Shown in pieces: positions 15,537 through 23,281 of a stretch of 64,000 bases of DNA (within the stretch, counting starts at the first letter, position 1; every line of letters begins with the position of its first letter). The position numbers and the translations under genes were made by a program. The stretch spans positions 1,736,001 through 1,800,000 of the forward strand of contig CP007060.1 in assembly GCA_000230955.3 (NCBI GenBank), given 5' to 3'. Source of the stretch: Halobacterium sp. DL1 (GTDB taxonomy: Archaea; Halobacteriota; Halobacteria; Halobacteriales; Halobacteriaceae). The notes beneath the pieces are model-generated. The model worked only from the letters and a program-made list of their open reading frames with translations, was not told where the DNA came from and searched no databases.

Positions 15537-15836
15537 CGACCACCTGTCCTCCGTCCTGGGCCGGCGCGATGGGTGACGAGCTCACCCTCCTCCAACGCCG
15601 GGCCATCTCTGGTTCTGGGCGAATCCTCCTGCTCGGCGCGTAGAGACGTCTCCGACCCGTAGACGGCGTCTTCACCGCCGTGTGGTGGGGTTCGTCTTCC
15701 TCGGAGCCGCCCGATGGCTGTCCCGCTGGTCTTCGGCTCAGGGCACGGCAGAACCGGTCGTAGACCGACCTTTAGGCGGTGTATACTGTGGTTACTGTAG
15801 ATATTACTTTAGCCGAATCTAACCAAGAGAGGGTCG
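15537..15836. other. intergenic region
   Basis: No convincing gene in about 300 bases. The right end (15780-15815) is AT-rich and contains ATATTACTTTAG near 15800-15811, about 26-37 nt before the ATG at 15837, a likely promoter for the microprotein there. Confidence 0.5.
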
Positions 15837-15956
15837 ATGGCACACCAGATAACCGACGCCGACAAGCAGCGTATGCAGAAGTTTGCGACCACACCGAAGT
15901 ACCAGCGCAGCCCGCACCTCCTGGAGCCAGAAGCCGGCGACGACGACGACGAATAG
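15837..15956 (+). CDS. 39-aa conserved-looking acidic microprotein
   Basis: An ATG at 15837 gives MAHQITDADKQRMQKFATTP, then KYQRSPHLLEPEAGDDDDE. The acidic tail, an amphipathic helix (DADKQRMQKFA) and a PKYQRSPHLL segment look like a real haloarchaeal microprotein rather than a shadow. An AT-rich TATA candidate sits about 30 nt upstream. The pattern reminds me of short haloarchaeal hypotheticals with a helix followed by 'TPxYxRxPxxL', but I cannot name the family. Confidence 0.55.
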   Translation: MAHQITDADKQRMQKFATTPKYQRSPHLLEPEAGDDDDE

Positions 15957-16162
15957 CGCCGGCAGTAACGAGGGGCAAACCCCGAACTGCCGGGGGTCGA
16001 CCTCCGCGAGCGTGCTCGGTTCCGGCGCGCTGGGCGTTCAGACCCCACTCTTCTCCGTTTTCTCCACGGCTCCCCAGGAACAACGGCCAACGACCGAGCG
16101 ACAGGAGTGGTCCAGTGTACGTACAGATTACTGCTGGAAGGCGGAGGATGTGTCGACGAGGC

Positions 16163-16504
16163 CTACTCCCCGTCGGTTATTAACGTGTCGACGAACTCGA
16201 GGAGGGACTCCAGGTCCTCGTCCGGCAGGTAGGTGACAGCGTTGTTGGCCGGGTCGTAGTCGACGACGCCGCGGTCGTCGAGCGTCGGGAGGTGCTTGTG
16301 GTGGAGTTCCGACCTAATCCGTCCTCTATCGGGGGGCCGCGCCCCGCGCGCCTCGGATTCGGCGACCACCTGGTCCACGACGTCGTCGACGGACTGGTCG
16401 TGTGGCCCAGTGACGAGTACGTGGAGAAGCGTTCTGCGACACGAGTCCGTGAGCAGCCGGATGAGTTCGTCGAGGGACTCCGACTCGGTCGAAGTACACG
16501 TCAT
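16163..16504 (-). CDS. DUF7344-type winged-HTH protein
   Basis: A 113-residue haloarchaeal winged helix-turn-helix protein. SLDELIRLLTDSCRRTLLHVL is the first helix pair, RSELHHKHLPTLDDRGVVDYD the recognition helix and wing, and VTYLPDEDLESLLEFVDTL the C-terminal helix. This order is typical of the DUF7344 family, many copies of which occur per haloarchaeal genome, often as regulators with unknown targets. It is monocistronic, with an AT-rich promoter upstream. Confidence 0.8.
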   Translation of the reverse strand: MTCTSTESESLDELIRLLTDSCRRTLLHVLVTGPHDQSVDDVVDQVVAESEARGARPPDRGRIRSELHHKHLPTLDDRGVVDYDPANNAVTYLPDEDLESLLEFVDTLITDGE

Positions 16505-16537
16505 TGGTCCACCTTCCCCTTCCAGTCAGCGGCCAAA

Positions 16538-16550
16538 CCATAATAATTTA
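16538..16550 (-). promoter_or_regulatory. AT-rich promoter of the DUF7344 gene
   Basis: On the minus strand TAAATTATTATGG lies 34-46 nt before the ATG at 16504. It stands out as AT-only DNA in a GC-rich setting and fits a TATA box with a short leader. Confidence 0.45.
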
Positions 16551-16675
16551 ACGGCGGGTTTTGTGGGGTACTGGAACGTAAAGTTCGAGCCGGGCCTCTG
16601 CCACCGGAGTTGGACGGTCGACGAAGAGTCGGGCAAAAGCGCCGGAGTCCCTCACCGGCCAATCCGGCGAGTCTG

Positions 16676-17308
16676 CTAGTGTTCGAGTCCCTCGAGGAGC
16701 GCGTCGACGTGCTGCTGCTCGTCGTCCAGCGCCTGCGGGTAGATGGCGACGGCGACGACGAAGTCACCGTCGTGTTTCACTTTCGTGACGTGGACGTAGA
16801 CGTCGACCGACTGGCCGCCCTGGAAGGTAGCGGTCCCGTCGAATTTCGAGACCTCAGCAGTCTCCTCGAGGACGGTGACGGTCCGCGTGCCGACTTCCTC
16901 CCCGATGGAGAGGCTGCTGTACTGCTCCTGGGCGAGTTCGGCGAGTTCCCGGTTGGAGTAGTCCTTGATGGGGTTGAACGTCTGGCCGACCACGCTGACT
17001 TCGGGGCTGGCGAACGCCGAGAACACCGCGGCGCGCTGCTCGCCGAGCACGGGAACGTCGACGTTGCGCTCGTACATCGCCACCTGGTTCGTGACTGTGA
17101 CGTTCTTCGACTGGCCGGCCGCGGAGAACGTTTTGGTAATCTCGCTGCTCGTGACCGACGCCTCCTCGTAGCCGGTCTCATCGAGCGTACTGTCCCCCAC
17201 CGTCGCCGCCGACGCGGAGAACGTCACTGGGCCACTGAGAATGCCGAGACAACCACTCGTCGCGACCAGCGCTGCGAACGCGAGGACGACTGCTGTTCGT
17301 CTATGCAT
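16676..17308 (-). CDS. DUF6517-type lipoprotein
   Basis: A 210-residue exported lipoprotein. MHRRTAVVLAFAALVATSGC ends in a lipobox with Cys20 as the acyl site. The mature part is about 190 residues of predicted beta structure with KTFSAAGQSKNVTVTNQVAMYER near residue 60, VFSAFASPEVSVVGQTFNPI, and DVYVHVTKVKHDGDFVVAVAIYP near the C-terminus, matching haloarchaeal DUF6517 proteins. Function unknown. It lies just upstream of cysS on the same strand, but the 46-base spacing (starting from its ATG) does not force co-transcription. Confidence 0.78.
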   Translation of the reverse strand: MHRRTAVVLAFAALVATSGCLGILSGPVTFSASAATVGDSTLDETGYEEASVTSSEITKTFSAAGQSKNVTVTNQVAMYERNVDVPVLGEQRAAVFSAFASPEVSVVGQTFNPIKDYSNRELAELAQEQYSSLSIGEEVGTRTVTVLEETAEVSKFDGTATFQGGQSVDVYVHVTKVKHDGDFVVAVAIYPQALDDEQQHVDALLEGLEH

Positions 17309-17354
17309 GACCTACCGACACCGTCGGGTGGAAATAAGCCTGTTGGCAGACGCC

Positions 17355-18839
17355 TCAGCGTCGAAACGAGACGCCGTCGTCCGTATCCTCGACGGTGACC
17401 CCGAGCGTCTCGAGGTGGTCGCGGAGTTCGTCCGCTCGCTCGTAGTTTCCGGCGGTCCGCTCCTCCTCGCGGACCTCCAGGACCAGTTCCACCAGGTCGT
17501 CCGCCAGCGTGACGTCGCCGCCCTCGTCCGCGTCGCCGAAGCGGAAGCCGAGGACGTCGCCACCGAATTCCTCGAACGTCTCGACGGCGTCCACGAGCCC
17601 GCGATAGTCGAAGCTGTCGGCGGCGTCGGCGTGCCGGTTCACTGCGGTGGCGAGTTCGAGCAGTGCGCTCACCGCCGCGCGGCTGTTGAAGTCGTCGTTC
17701 ATCGCGGCGGTGAACGACTCGCGCGCGGACTCGACGGCCGCCCGCAGGTCCTCGTCGACGGTAGTCGCGTAGGCGTCGGGGCTGTCCGCCGCCTCGACGG
17801 CGCGGTCGTAGGCGCGTTCGAGGCGCTCCCAGCGCTCCTCGGCCTCCGAGACGGTGGCCTCCGAGAACGTCTGTCGCTGCGTGTACGACGTCGAGACGAG
17901 GAACATCCGCACGACGTCCGCACCGAACTCCGCGACGGCGTCCTTCACGGTGAAGTAGTTGCCGAGGCTCGAACTCATCTTCTCGTCCTCGGTCTCCAGC
18001 AGGCGGACGTGGAGCCAGTACTTCGCGAACGGTTCGCCGGCGGCCGCCTCGCTCTGGGCGATCTCGTTCTCGTGGTGGGGGAAGACGAGGTCCTGACCGC
18101 CGACGTGGACGTCGATGTGGTCGTCGAGGTGGGTCATGCTCATCGCGGAGCACTCGATGTGCCAGCCTGGGCGGCCCTCGCCCCAGGGGGAGTTCCAGGT
18201 CTGGCCGGACTCGTGGTCCAGCGGCGGCAGGGACTCGTCGCGGTGTTCGTTGGCGTCCGCGGGGTCGACGCCGCCCGCCTTCCAGAGCGCGAAGTCCGCG
18301 GGGTGGCGCTTCTCGCGCTGCTCGTGTTCGGGGCCCTGTGGCTCCACCTCGTCGACCTTCTGGCCCGAGAGCTTCCCGTAGTCCTCGAAGGTTGTGACGT
18401 CGAAGTAGACGGAGCCGTCGGTCTCGTAGGCGTAGCCCTCCTCGATCAGCGTCTCCACGAGGTCGATTATCTCGGGGACGTGCTCGGAGACGCGGGGGTA
18501 GACCTCCGAGCGGTCGAGGTTCAGCGCGCGCATGTCCTCGATGACGGACTCGATGTAGTGGCGCGCCACCGCGGCCTCGCTGTCGCCGAGGTCGTCCTCG
18601 CCGGTTCGGGCGACGATCTTCTCGTTCACGTCCGTGAAGTTCTGCACGTGGCGCACGTCGTAGCCGGCCTTCGCGAGCCAGCGCACGACCACGTCCGACT
18701 GCACCCAGAGGCGAGCGTGCCCGAGGTGGGCGTCGTCGGAGACCGTGAGCCCGCACGTGTACACGAGCACGCTGTCGGGGTCGAGGGGCTCGAAGGGCTC
18801 TCGCTCGCCGGAGAGGGTGTTCGACACGTAGAGCGTCAT
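17355..18839 (-). CDS. cysS: cysteinyl-tRNA synthetase
   Basis: A 494-residue class I aminoacyl-tRNA synthetase that charges tRNA-Cys in the cytoplasm. It has the HIGH-type motif in DDAHLGHARLW near residues 35-45, the KMSKS motif as DEKMSSSLGNYFTVKDA near residue 275, and Zn ligands from CGLTVS near residue 30 plus HIECSAMSM and DLVFPHHENEIAQSEA. Length is normal. The product begins MTLYVSNTLSGEREPF, with ATG at 18839. Confidence 0.95.
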   Translation of the reverse strand: MTLYVSNTLSGEREPFEPLDPDSVLVYTCGLTVSDDAHLGHARLWVQSDVVVRWLAKAGYDVRHVQNFTDVNEKIVARTGEDDLGDSEAAVARHYIESVIEDMRALNLDRSEVYPRVSEHVPEIIDLVETLIEEGYAYETDGSVYFDVTTFEDYGKLSGQKVDEVEPQGPEHEQREKRHPADFALWKAGGVDPADANEHRDESLPPLDHESGQTWNSPWGEGRPGWHIECSAMSMTHLDDHIDVHVGGQDLVFPHHENEIAQSEAAAGEPFAKYWLHVRLLETEDEKMSSSLGNYFTVKDAVAEFGADVVRMFLVSTSYTQRQTFSEATVSEAEERWERLERAYDRAVEAADSPDAYATTVDEDLRAAVESARESFTAAMNDDFNSRAAVSALLELATAVNRHADAADSFDYRGLVDAVETFEEFGGDVLGFRFGDADEGGDVTLADDLVELVLEVREEERTAGNYERADELRDHLETLGVTVEDTDDGVSFRR

Positions 18840-18909
18840 CCCCGGATGCTACGCGCGCCAGCGTTTCAAAGCGTCGGAACTGGCGGCGTCTGTCTGTGGT
18901 GGGGCGGGG

Positions 18910-19386
18910 CTACCGCGGGACGCTCTCGAGGGCGTCCTCGACGACCCGGAGCGCGTCCGCGGCGTCCCGCCGTTCGACGAGCAGCGCGAGCGCTCCCTCG
19001 GCGACCCCCGCGGCCACGGGTTCCACGTCGGCCGCGTGGAGTCGGTCGAGCGCGAACGAGAGGGCGCGCGAGTCCACGTCGCCGTTGGCCAGGAGCGCGG
19101 TGAGACAGCCCTCGCCGGGCGCGTAGCCGTGTCCGGAGACGACCAGGAGCCCGTCCTCGCTCGGGCCGAGACCGGACTCCATCGACACGGTGGCCGCCCG
19201 TTCACCGGCGTCGAAGTTCGAGAGTTCCTCGCCGTACCGCCTGATGGCGGTCGCGACCGCCTCCTCGTCGCCGTCCACGTCGAGGAAGCGCGCCGCGGCG
19301 GCGTGGTTGACGACGCCAGCGCTGAGCGCCTGTCGGAGGAACGGGTGGTCGTCTATCGCGTCCCGGGTTGTCGCCGCCTTCGTCAT
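18910..19386 (-). CDS. DUF7523-like haloarchaeal protein
   Basis: A 158-residue acidic protein starting at ATG 19386 (MTKAATTRDAIDDHPFLRQA). It has a helical N-terminal half (ALSAGVVNHAAAARFLDVDGDEEAVATAIRRYGEEL) that looks like a degenerate HTH, and an alpha/beta C-terminal half resembling an ACT-like fold (GLLVVSGHGYAPGEGCLTALL, VEPVAAGVAEGALALLVERRDAADALRVVEDAL). Conserved in haloarchaea with no assigned function. I chose 19386 because a TATA-like ATTTAAG lies about 29 nt upstream and the frame further up is Arg-rich. Confidence 0.7.
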   Translation of the reverse strand: MTKAATTRDAIDDHPFLRQALSAGVVNHAAAARFLDVDGDEEAVATAIRRYGEELSNFDAGERAATVSMESGLGPSEDGLLVVSGHGYAPGEGCLTALLANGDVDSRALSFALDRLHAADVEPVAAGVAEGALALLVERRDAADALRVVEDALESVPR

Positions 19387-19410
19387 GGCCTCCCCTCGGC
19401 GCCCCCGCGG

Positions 19411-19450
19411 CTTAAATCTCAGCTCCTGCGAGCGACGACCGTCTTTAAAT
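19411..19450. promoter_or_regulatory. two divergent TATA boxes
   Basis: On the minus strand GATTTAAG at 19411-19418 serves the gene starting at 19386 (about 29 nt). On the plus strand TTTAAAT at 19444-19450 serves the HTH gene. Its distance is only about 17 nt to the ATG at 19464 but about 26 nt to the in-frame GTG at 19473, which favours the GTG as a leaderless start. Confidence 0.5.
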
Positions 19451-19463
19451 CCCCGGGGCTGAA

Positions 19464-19817
19464 ATGGCGGGTGTGAGCGAGGACAGCGACCCGACCGCGG
19501 TGCTCTCCGTGCTCGACGACGAGCACGCCCGAGCGATCCTCGCTGCCGCCAGCACGCAACCAATGTCCGCCAGTGAACTGAGCGAGGCGTGCGACGCATC
19601 GACGGCGACAGTGTACCGCAGAATCGACGACCTCACCGAACTGGGACTGCTAGAGGAGTCGATCAACGTCCGCTCGGACGGCAACCACCACCGCGTCTAC
19701 CGCGCGACGCTACAGCGGTTCACGCTCGAACTCGCCGACGGCGAGTTCACCACCGAGGTGGAGTGCGAGTCCGAGGACGTCGCCGACCGATTCACGCGCA
19801 TGTGGGAGGGACTCTGA
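19464..19817 (+). CDS. ArsR-like winged-HTH regulator
   Basis: A 117-residue transcription regulator. The HTH spans about residues 17-65: VLDDEHARAILAAASTQPMS, then ASELSEACDASTATVYRRID and the wing region DLTELGLLEESINVRSDGNHHRVYRAT. The C-terminal part (RFTLELADGEFTTEVECE) is the usual haloarchaeal sensor strand region. It overlaps the following membrane-protein gene by one base (TGATG), a pair often seen together in haloarchaea. The true start may be the GTG at 19473 rather than the ATG at 19464. Confidence 0.8.
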   Translation: MAGVSEDSDPTAVLSVLDDEHARAILAAASTQPMSASELSEACDASTATVYRRIDDLTELGLLEESINVRSDGNHHRVYRATLQRFTLELADGEFTTEVECESEDVADRFTRMWEGL

Positions 19818-20116
19818 TGGACGCCTGGTACGTCGCCATCTTCGCAGTGTCGCTGGCCTCGACTGCTGTGGGCCTGTTCGTCGGCTACCAGGCCTACCGG
19901 GGCTTCCGGCGCCACCAGAGCGAAGCGATGCAGTACCTCTCGGCCGGACTCATCCTGTTGACCGCCGTGACGAACACGGCGGCCTTCGTCGGGTCCGTGC
20001 TGCTCCAGTACGGCGTCATCGACGCGGCGCTGCAGTCGCCGTTCACTCTCGGCGTCCGCCTACTCCAGTTCGCCGGTCTGCTCTGCATCGCCTACTCGCT
20101 GTACCGCCGGCCGTAG
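19817..20116 (+). CDS. DUF7521-like small membrane protein
   Basis: A 99-residue protein with three predicted membrane spans: about residues 4-25 (VAIFAVSLASTAVGLFVGYQ), 38-62 (MQYLSAGLILLTAVTNTAAF) and 75-96 (LGVRLLQFAGLLCIAYSLY). The short cytoplasmic loop RGFRRHQSEAMQ is typical of the family. Its start is coupled to the stop of the HTH regulator upstream, so the pair probably works as membrane sensor plus regulator; that is inference from gene order. Confidence 0.75.
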   Translation: MDAWYVAIFAVSLASTAVGLFVGYQAYRGFRRHQSEAMQYLSAGLILLTAVTNTAAFVGSVLLQYGVIDAALQSPFTLGVRLLQFAGLLCIAYSLYRRP

Positions 20117-20210
20117 CTGCTCGCAGTCCATCGACTCCGCGCGGGCGACGTGAACACCGGATTCCCCCGATTCCCGAATCCCTAAGGTCGCTTCGTCCCT
20201 ACCCGCGAGC

Positions 20211-21092
20211 ATGCAAGCGCTGGTCATCGTCGGGCACGGCTCGCACCTCAACCCCGGGTCCTCGGACCCGGCGTTCGCGCACGCCGACACCATCCGCGAG
20301 GCGGGTGCCTTCGACGAAGTGCGCGAGGCGTTCTGGAAGGAGGAGCCGTCGTTCCGGGAAGTTCTCCGCACGCTCGAATCCGAGGAGGTGTTCGTCGTCC
20401 CGCTGTTCATCTCGGAGGGCTACTTCACCGAAGAAGTCATTCCGCGAGAACTCCGCCTCGACGACTGGGACCCCGCGGACTGGGACTCAGACGGCACCGA
20501 CGCCGACCACGTCACCCTGCGCGCCGAGGACGTGGACAAGACTGTCCACTACTGCGGCCCGGTCGGCACCCACGACTCGATGAGCGACGTCATCGTCCAG
20601 CGCGCGAAGTCCATCACGGGCGACGACGACGTCGGGCCGGGCTTCGGCCTCGCCGTCGTCGGCCACGGCACCGAGCGCAACGAGAACTCCGCGAAGGCCA
20701 TCTACTACCACGCCGACCGCATCCGCGAGACGGGACGCTTCGAGGAGGTGCAGGCCGTCTTCATGGACGAGGACCCGGAGGTCGACGACGTCACCGAGTT
20801 CTTCGACGCCGAGGACATCGTCGTCGTCCCGCTGTTCGTCGCCGACGGCTTCCACACCCAGGAGGACATCCCCGAAGACATGGGCCTCACCGACGACTAC
20901 CGGACCGGCTACGACGTGCCCAGCGAAGTGGACGGCCACCGCATCTGGTACTCGGGCGCGGTCGGCACGGAACCGCTCGTCGCCGACGTCGTGCTCGAAC
21001 GGGCGGCAGAGGCGGGCGCCGACGTCGCGGACGCCATCGAACTGGTTCGCGAGCGAACCGGCGGCGCGAACGCCGCGAGCGCGGGGGACTGA
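20211..21092 (+). CDS. cbiX: CbiX-type sirohydrochlorin chelatase
   Basis: A 293-residue two-domain chelatase of the CbiX family, which inserts metal (cobalt in cobamide synthesis) into sirohydrochlorin. The two halves repeat the fold: the first starts LVIVGHGSHLNPGSSDPAF with PLFISEGYFTEEVIPREL, the second VVGHGTERNENSAKAIYYHA with VVPLFVADGFHTQEDIPEDM. The His of each GHG motif is the likely metal-handling residue. The stop overlaps the start of the DR2241-like gene by one base (TGATG), so the two are translated together. Confidence 0.88.
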   Translation: MQALVIVGHGSHLNPGSSDPAFAHADTIREAGAFDEVREAFWKEEPSFREVLRTLESEEVFVVPLFISEGYFTEEVIPRELRLDDWDPADWDSDGTDADHVTLRAEDVDKTVHYCGPVGTHDSMSDVIVQRAKSITGDDDVGPGFGLAVVGHGTERNENSAKAIYYHADRIRETGRFEEVQAVFMDEDPEVDDVTEFFDAEDIVVVPLFVADGFHTQEDIPEDMGLTDDYRTGYDVPSEVDGHRIWYSGAVGTEPLVADVVLERAAEAGADVADAIELVRERTGGANAASAGD

Positions 21093-22285
21093 TGTCCGCA
21101 CCAGAAACCGTCGACGCCGTCGCCGACGCGCTCCTCGACGCCGCAGACGCCGGCATCGACTTCGATGGCCTGACCGTCGAACCGTTCCGCGAGGCGTACC
21201 GCTGGCAGACGCCGGAGGCCGAGGCCGTCGTCTCCGCCGAGGAACTCCGGGGGTACGCCGACGACCCGTACGCGACGAACTGGTACTACTGGGAACGCGA
21301 GGTCGGCGGCCACGACACCGCGCGGCGCGCGTTTCTCCGATGGCTGGAGGGTGACGACCTGGCCCCCGACCGGTACGAGCAGTTGCGCGGCGGCCACACG
21401 CGCCACTGGGGCGAACTCGCTATCACAGTCGTCCTGAGCGAGGGTGGCACCCGGCGCTACGAGGTGCGCCACGAGGACGACGTGGGCGAAGACGTTCGGA
21501 AGACGACTGAGTCGTCTTCCGCAGTCGCCCGAGAGTCGCTCTGCGTCTCTCGGGATGACGAGAGGGCGAAGCCCTCTCGAACCACCCATCAGAACGCGAA
21601 GCGTTCTGAGGACGTCGACGCGTACACGGACCCCCTCGATGCGCGCCACCTGGTCAAGCACGACGACGAGGGGCGCTACCGCCCGCTCTCGACTGCACCG
21701 TCGCTCCCCCACGGCTGGGCGTTCGTGGACCTCGACGGCAGCGACCTCGTCCAGACCGTGGAGTACATCTACCCCGCGACGGTCGCCAACTGGTACCGCG
21801 AGCGCGAGGGCGACCTGGACGTCGATCACTGGGCCGACGCCGCGGGCCGCCAGACCGGCATCTACAGCATCGTCGAACAGCTCGACGGCGAGGCCCTGGA
21901 GTGGGCCGCAGAGGCCTGCTGCGTCGACTCGCAGTGTCTGAAGCGCCGCGAGTGGGACGAGGACGAGGACACCGAACTCGACGTCCCGCGCGGCGACGGC
22001 GAGTTCCCCTGCCGCGAGCCCTGTTCGCTGTTCGTCGCGGCGGCGCGGAAGTTCGTCACGCTCGAACGCGAGGAGAGCCGCGAGTACACTTTCGAGCTGA
22101 CGCCGGCCGAGAAGGAACAAATCGAGGACATCATCGGGACCGTCGCAGACGGCCGCACGGACGAGATCCGCGAGGCGGACGTCAACGAGGGCGCGAACCG
22201 CTACCGGGCGCGGTTCCTGCGCGCCAAGCGGATGGACGAACACGGCCTCTCGGGGACGCCGACGTACCCCGAGGACCACGACTGA
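21092..22285 (+). CDS. DR2241-family Cys-rich protein with an in-frame hairpin insertion
   Basis: A 397-residue protein coupled to cbiX, matching the DR2241-type proteins that accompany chelatases in haloarchaea. Cysteines cluster near the C-terminus (Cys276, 277, 282, 307, 311), a plausible iron-sulfur site. Residues about 136-173 are unlike the rest: polar, Ser/Arg-rich, and encoded by four back-to-back inverted repeats. Protein similarity to the family should break off after YEVRHEDDVGED and resume at VDAYTDPLDARHLVKHDDEGRYRPL, so the block appears to be an insertion that kept the frame. The role is probably in tetrapyrrole/cobamide metabolism, inferred from the neighbour. Confidence 0.8.
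   Translation: MSAPETVDAVADALLDAADAGIDFDGLTVEPFREAYRWQTPEAEAVVSAEELRGYADDPYATNWYYWEREVGGHDTARRAFLRWLEGDDLAPDRYEQLRGGHTRHWGELAITVVLSEGGTRRYEVRHEDDVGEDVRKTTESSSAVARESLCVSRDDERAKPSRTTHQNAKRSEDVDAYTDPLDARHLVKHDDEGRYRPLSTAPSLPHGWAFVDLDGSDLVQTVEYIYPATVANWYREREGDLDVDHWADAAGRQTGIYSIVEQLDGEALEWAAEACCVDSQCLKRREWDEDEDTELDVPRGDGEFPCREPCSLFVAAARKFVTLEREESREYTFELTPAEKEQIEDIIGTVADGRTDEIREADVNEGANRYRARFLRAKRMDEHGLSGTPTYPEDHD
21498..21609. repeat. array of four consecutive hairpins inside a coding region
   Basis: Four inverted repeats follow one another within 112 bases. (a) 21498-21520: 10-base perfect arms, 3-base loop TGA. (b) 21528-21554: 8-base perfect outer arms CCCGAGAG/CTCTCGGG that extend, past one T-T mismatch, by CGC/GCG around a TCT loop. 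(c) 21559-21579: 9-base arms around GAA. (d) 21589-21609: 9-base arms around GAA. Hairpins c and d contain the heptamer GCGAAGC, known to form an exceptionally stable DNA mini-hairpin. The block is read through in frame by the DR2241-like gene. Confidence 0.85.
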
Positions 22286-22299
22286 CGGCCCGGACGGAC

Positions 22300-22857
22300 T
22301 CAGACGAAGAGGAGGTAGGCTGCGACGGCGACGCCCGCCAGCAGGGCGAGCACGCCCAGAACGAGGGCCAGCGAGTCGGCGACGGCGAGCGCGAGGGCGG
22401 CCGCCAGGACCACGCCGCCGCCCGCCAGGACGAGGTTGCGGACCCCCTCGGTGGTCGTCCCCCCGGCGTCCGTCTCGGCGCTCTGTTTCTCCGCGAGCGT
22501 CTCGTCGACGGCCACCTCGGGACCGCCGTCCTTGCGCTCGGCGGTCACCGTGACGTTGAGCCTCGCCTCCTGGGCGCCGTAGCCGGTCACGAGGTCGACA
22601 TACCCCTTCACGGGGTCGTGTCCCGGCGGGATGGCGACTTCGACGTCAGTGGTCGCCTCCTCCGCGACGTACACCTGGGTCGAGGACGGGCGGGCGACGG
22701 CGCCGAGCGCCTCGTCGAGGTGGAGGTGGACGTGGAGCGGGCCACCGTGGTTGACGAACCGCAGAACGAACGAGCGGTCCGTCTCCAGGGACGCCGCTTC
22801 GGGCGCGACGTCGCGTGGCTCCTCGCGGTTGAGGTGGACCGTCAGGGTCTCCGGCAC
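22300..22857 (-). CDS. DUF7524-like protein with C-terminal membrane anchor
   Basis: A 185-residue protein. Residues 1 to about 110 form an Ig/cupredoxin-like beta domain (LTVHLNREEPRDVAPEAASL, then FVLRFVNHGGPLHVHLHLDEAL with several His residues). A polar linker follows, then two membrane spans (NLVLAGGGVVLAAALALAVA and LVLGVLALLAGVAVAAYLLFV). The start is GTG at 22857. This architecture matches haloarchaeal DUF7524; the exposed domain is probably outside the membrane. Function unknown. Confidence 0.75.
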   Translation of the reverse strand: MPETLTVHLNREEPRDVAPEAASLETDRSFVLRFVNHGGPLHVHLHLDEALGAVARPSSTQVYVAEEATTDVEVAIPPGHDPVKGYVDLVTGYGAQEARLNVTVTAERKDGGPEVAVDETLAEKQSAETDAGGTTTEGVRNLVLAGGGVVLAAALALAVADSLALVLGVLALLAGVAVAAYLLFV

Positions 22858-22875
22858 GCTCGGGGGATGGAACCG

Positions 22876-22882
22876 GGGTTAG
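22876..22882 (-). terminator. T-tract downstream of the Trm112-like gene
   Basis: On the minus strand CCTTTTTC occurs about 18-25 nt after the stop at 22902 and just before the next gene. A short T-run after a stop is the usual archaeal termination signal; it could equally be a TATA-like element for DUF7524. Confidence 0.35.
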
Positions 22883-22901
22883 AAAAAGGTTCCCTGCCGA
22901 G

Positions 22902-23096
22902 TCAGGCGGGCGCCTCCTCGCGCATGTCCGGCGGGAGGAGGTTCGGGATGCCGTCCTCGATGGGGTAGGTCTCGCCGCACTCCGTGCACGTCAGCGTCCC
23001 CGACATGACCTCGCCGTCCTCGCGGGACTCGACGTCGAGTTCCAGGTCGTGCTTGTCGAGCGGACAGCAGATGATGTCCATGAGGTCTTCCTTCAT
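22902..23096 (-). CDS. Trm112-like zinc protein
   Basis: A 64-residue protein with the Trm112/YcaR fold: MDIICCPLDKHDLELDVES, then LTCTECGETYPIEDGIPNLLPPDM. The CCP and CxxC cysteines bind zinc, and the IEDGIPNLLP ending is diagnostic. In archaea and eukaryotes Trm112 activates and stabilises methyltransferases that modify tRNA, rRNA or release factors. I start at ATG 23096 (MKEDLMDIICC); the frame further up has no support. Confidence 0.85.
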   Translation of the reverse strand: MKEDLMDIICCPLDKHDLELDVESREDGEVMSGTLTCTECGETYPIEDGIPNLLPPDMREEAPA

Positions 23097-23256
23097 GTTC
23101 TGAGCGTGGACGGCGCCGGTCAAAAGCGTGCGGGTTCCAGAGTGGGTCCGTGCCGAACCATGCGAGCACACCCCGAGAACAACAGGAACACCAGAAGGCC
23201 CTCGGCTCGCTCGTTCAGTCCAATCAGGCTGCCGGCTGCCCGCAGCAGCTTCCCGC

Positions 23257-23262
23257 GGAAAA
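23257..23262 (-). terminator. T-tract downstream of purA
   Basis: On the minus strand AGTTTTTCC lies about 20 nt after the purA stop at 23282, followed by GC-rich DNA. It is a plausible archaeal U-tract terminator; no other evidence. Confidence 0.35.
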
Positions 23263-23281
23263 ACTGGTCGGGTGGAGACGC

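Noticed and set aside
15779-16183. 134-codon plus-strand frame
   Set aside because: Arg/Pro-rich with no domain; the shorter ORF at 15837-15956 in another frame has better composition and promoter spacing.
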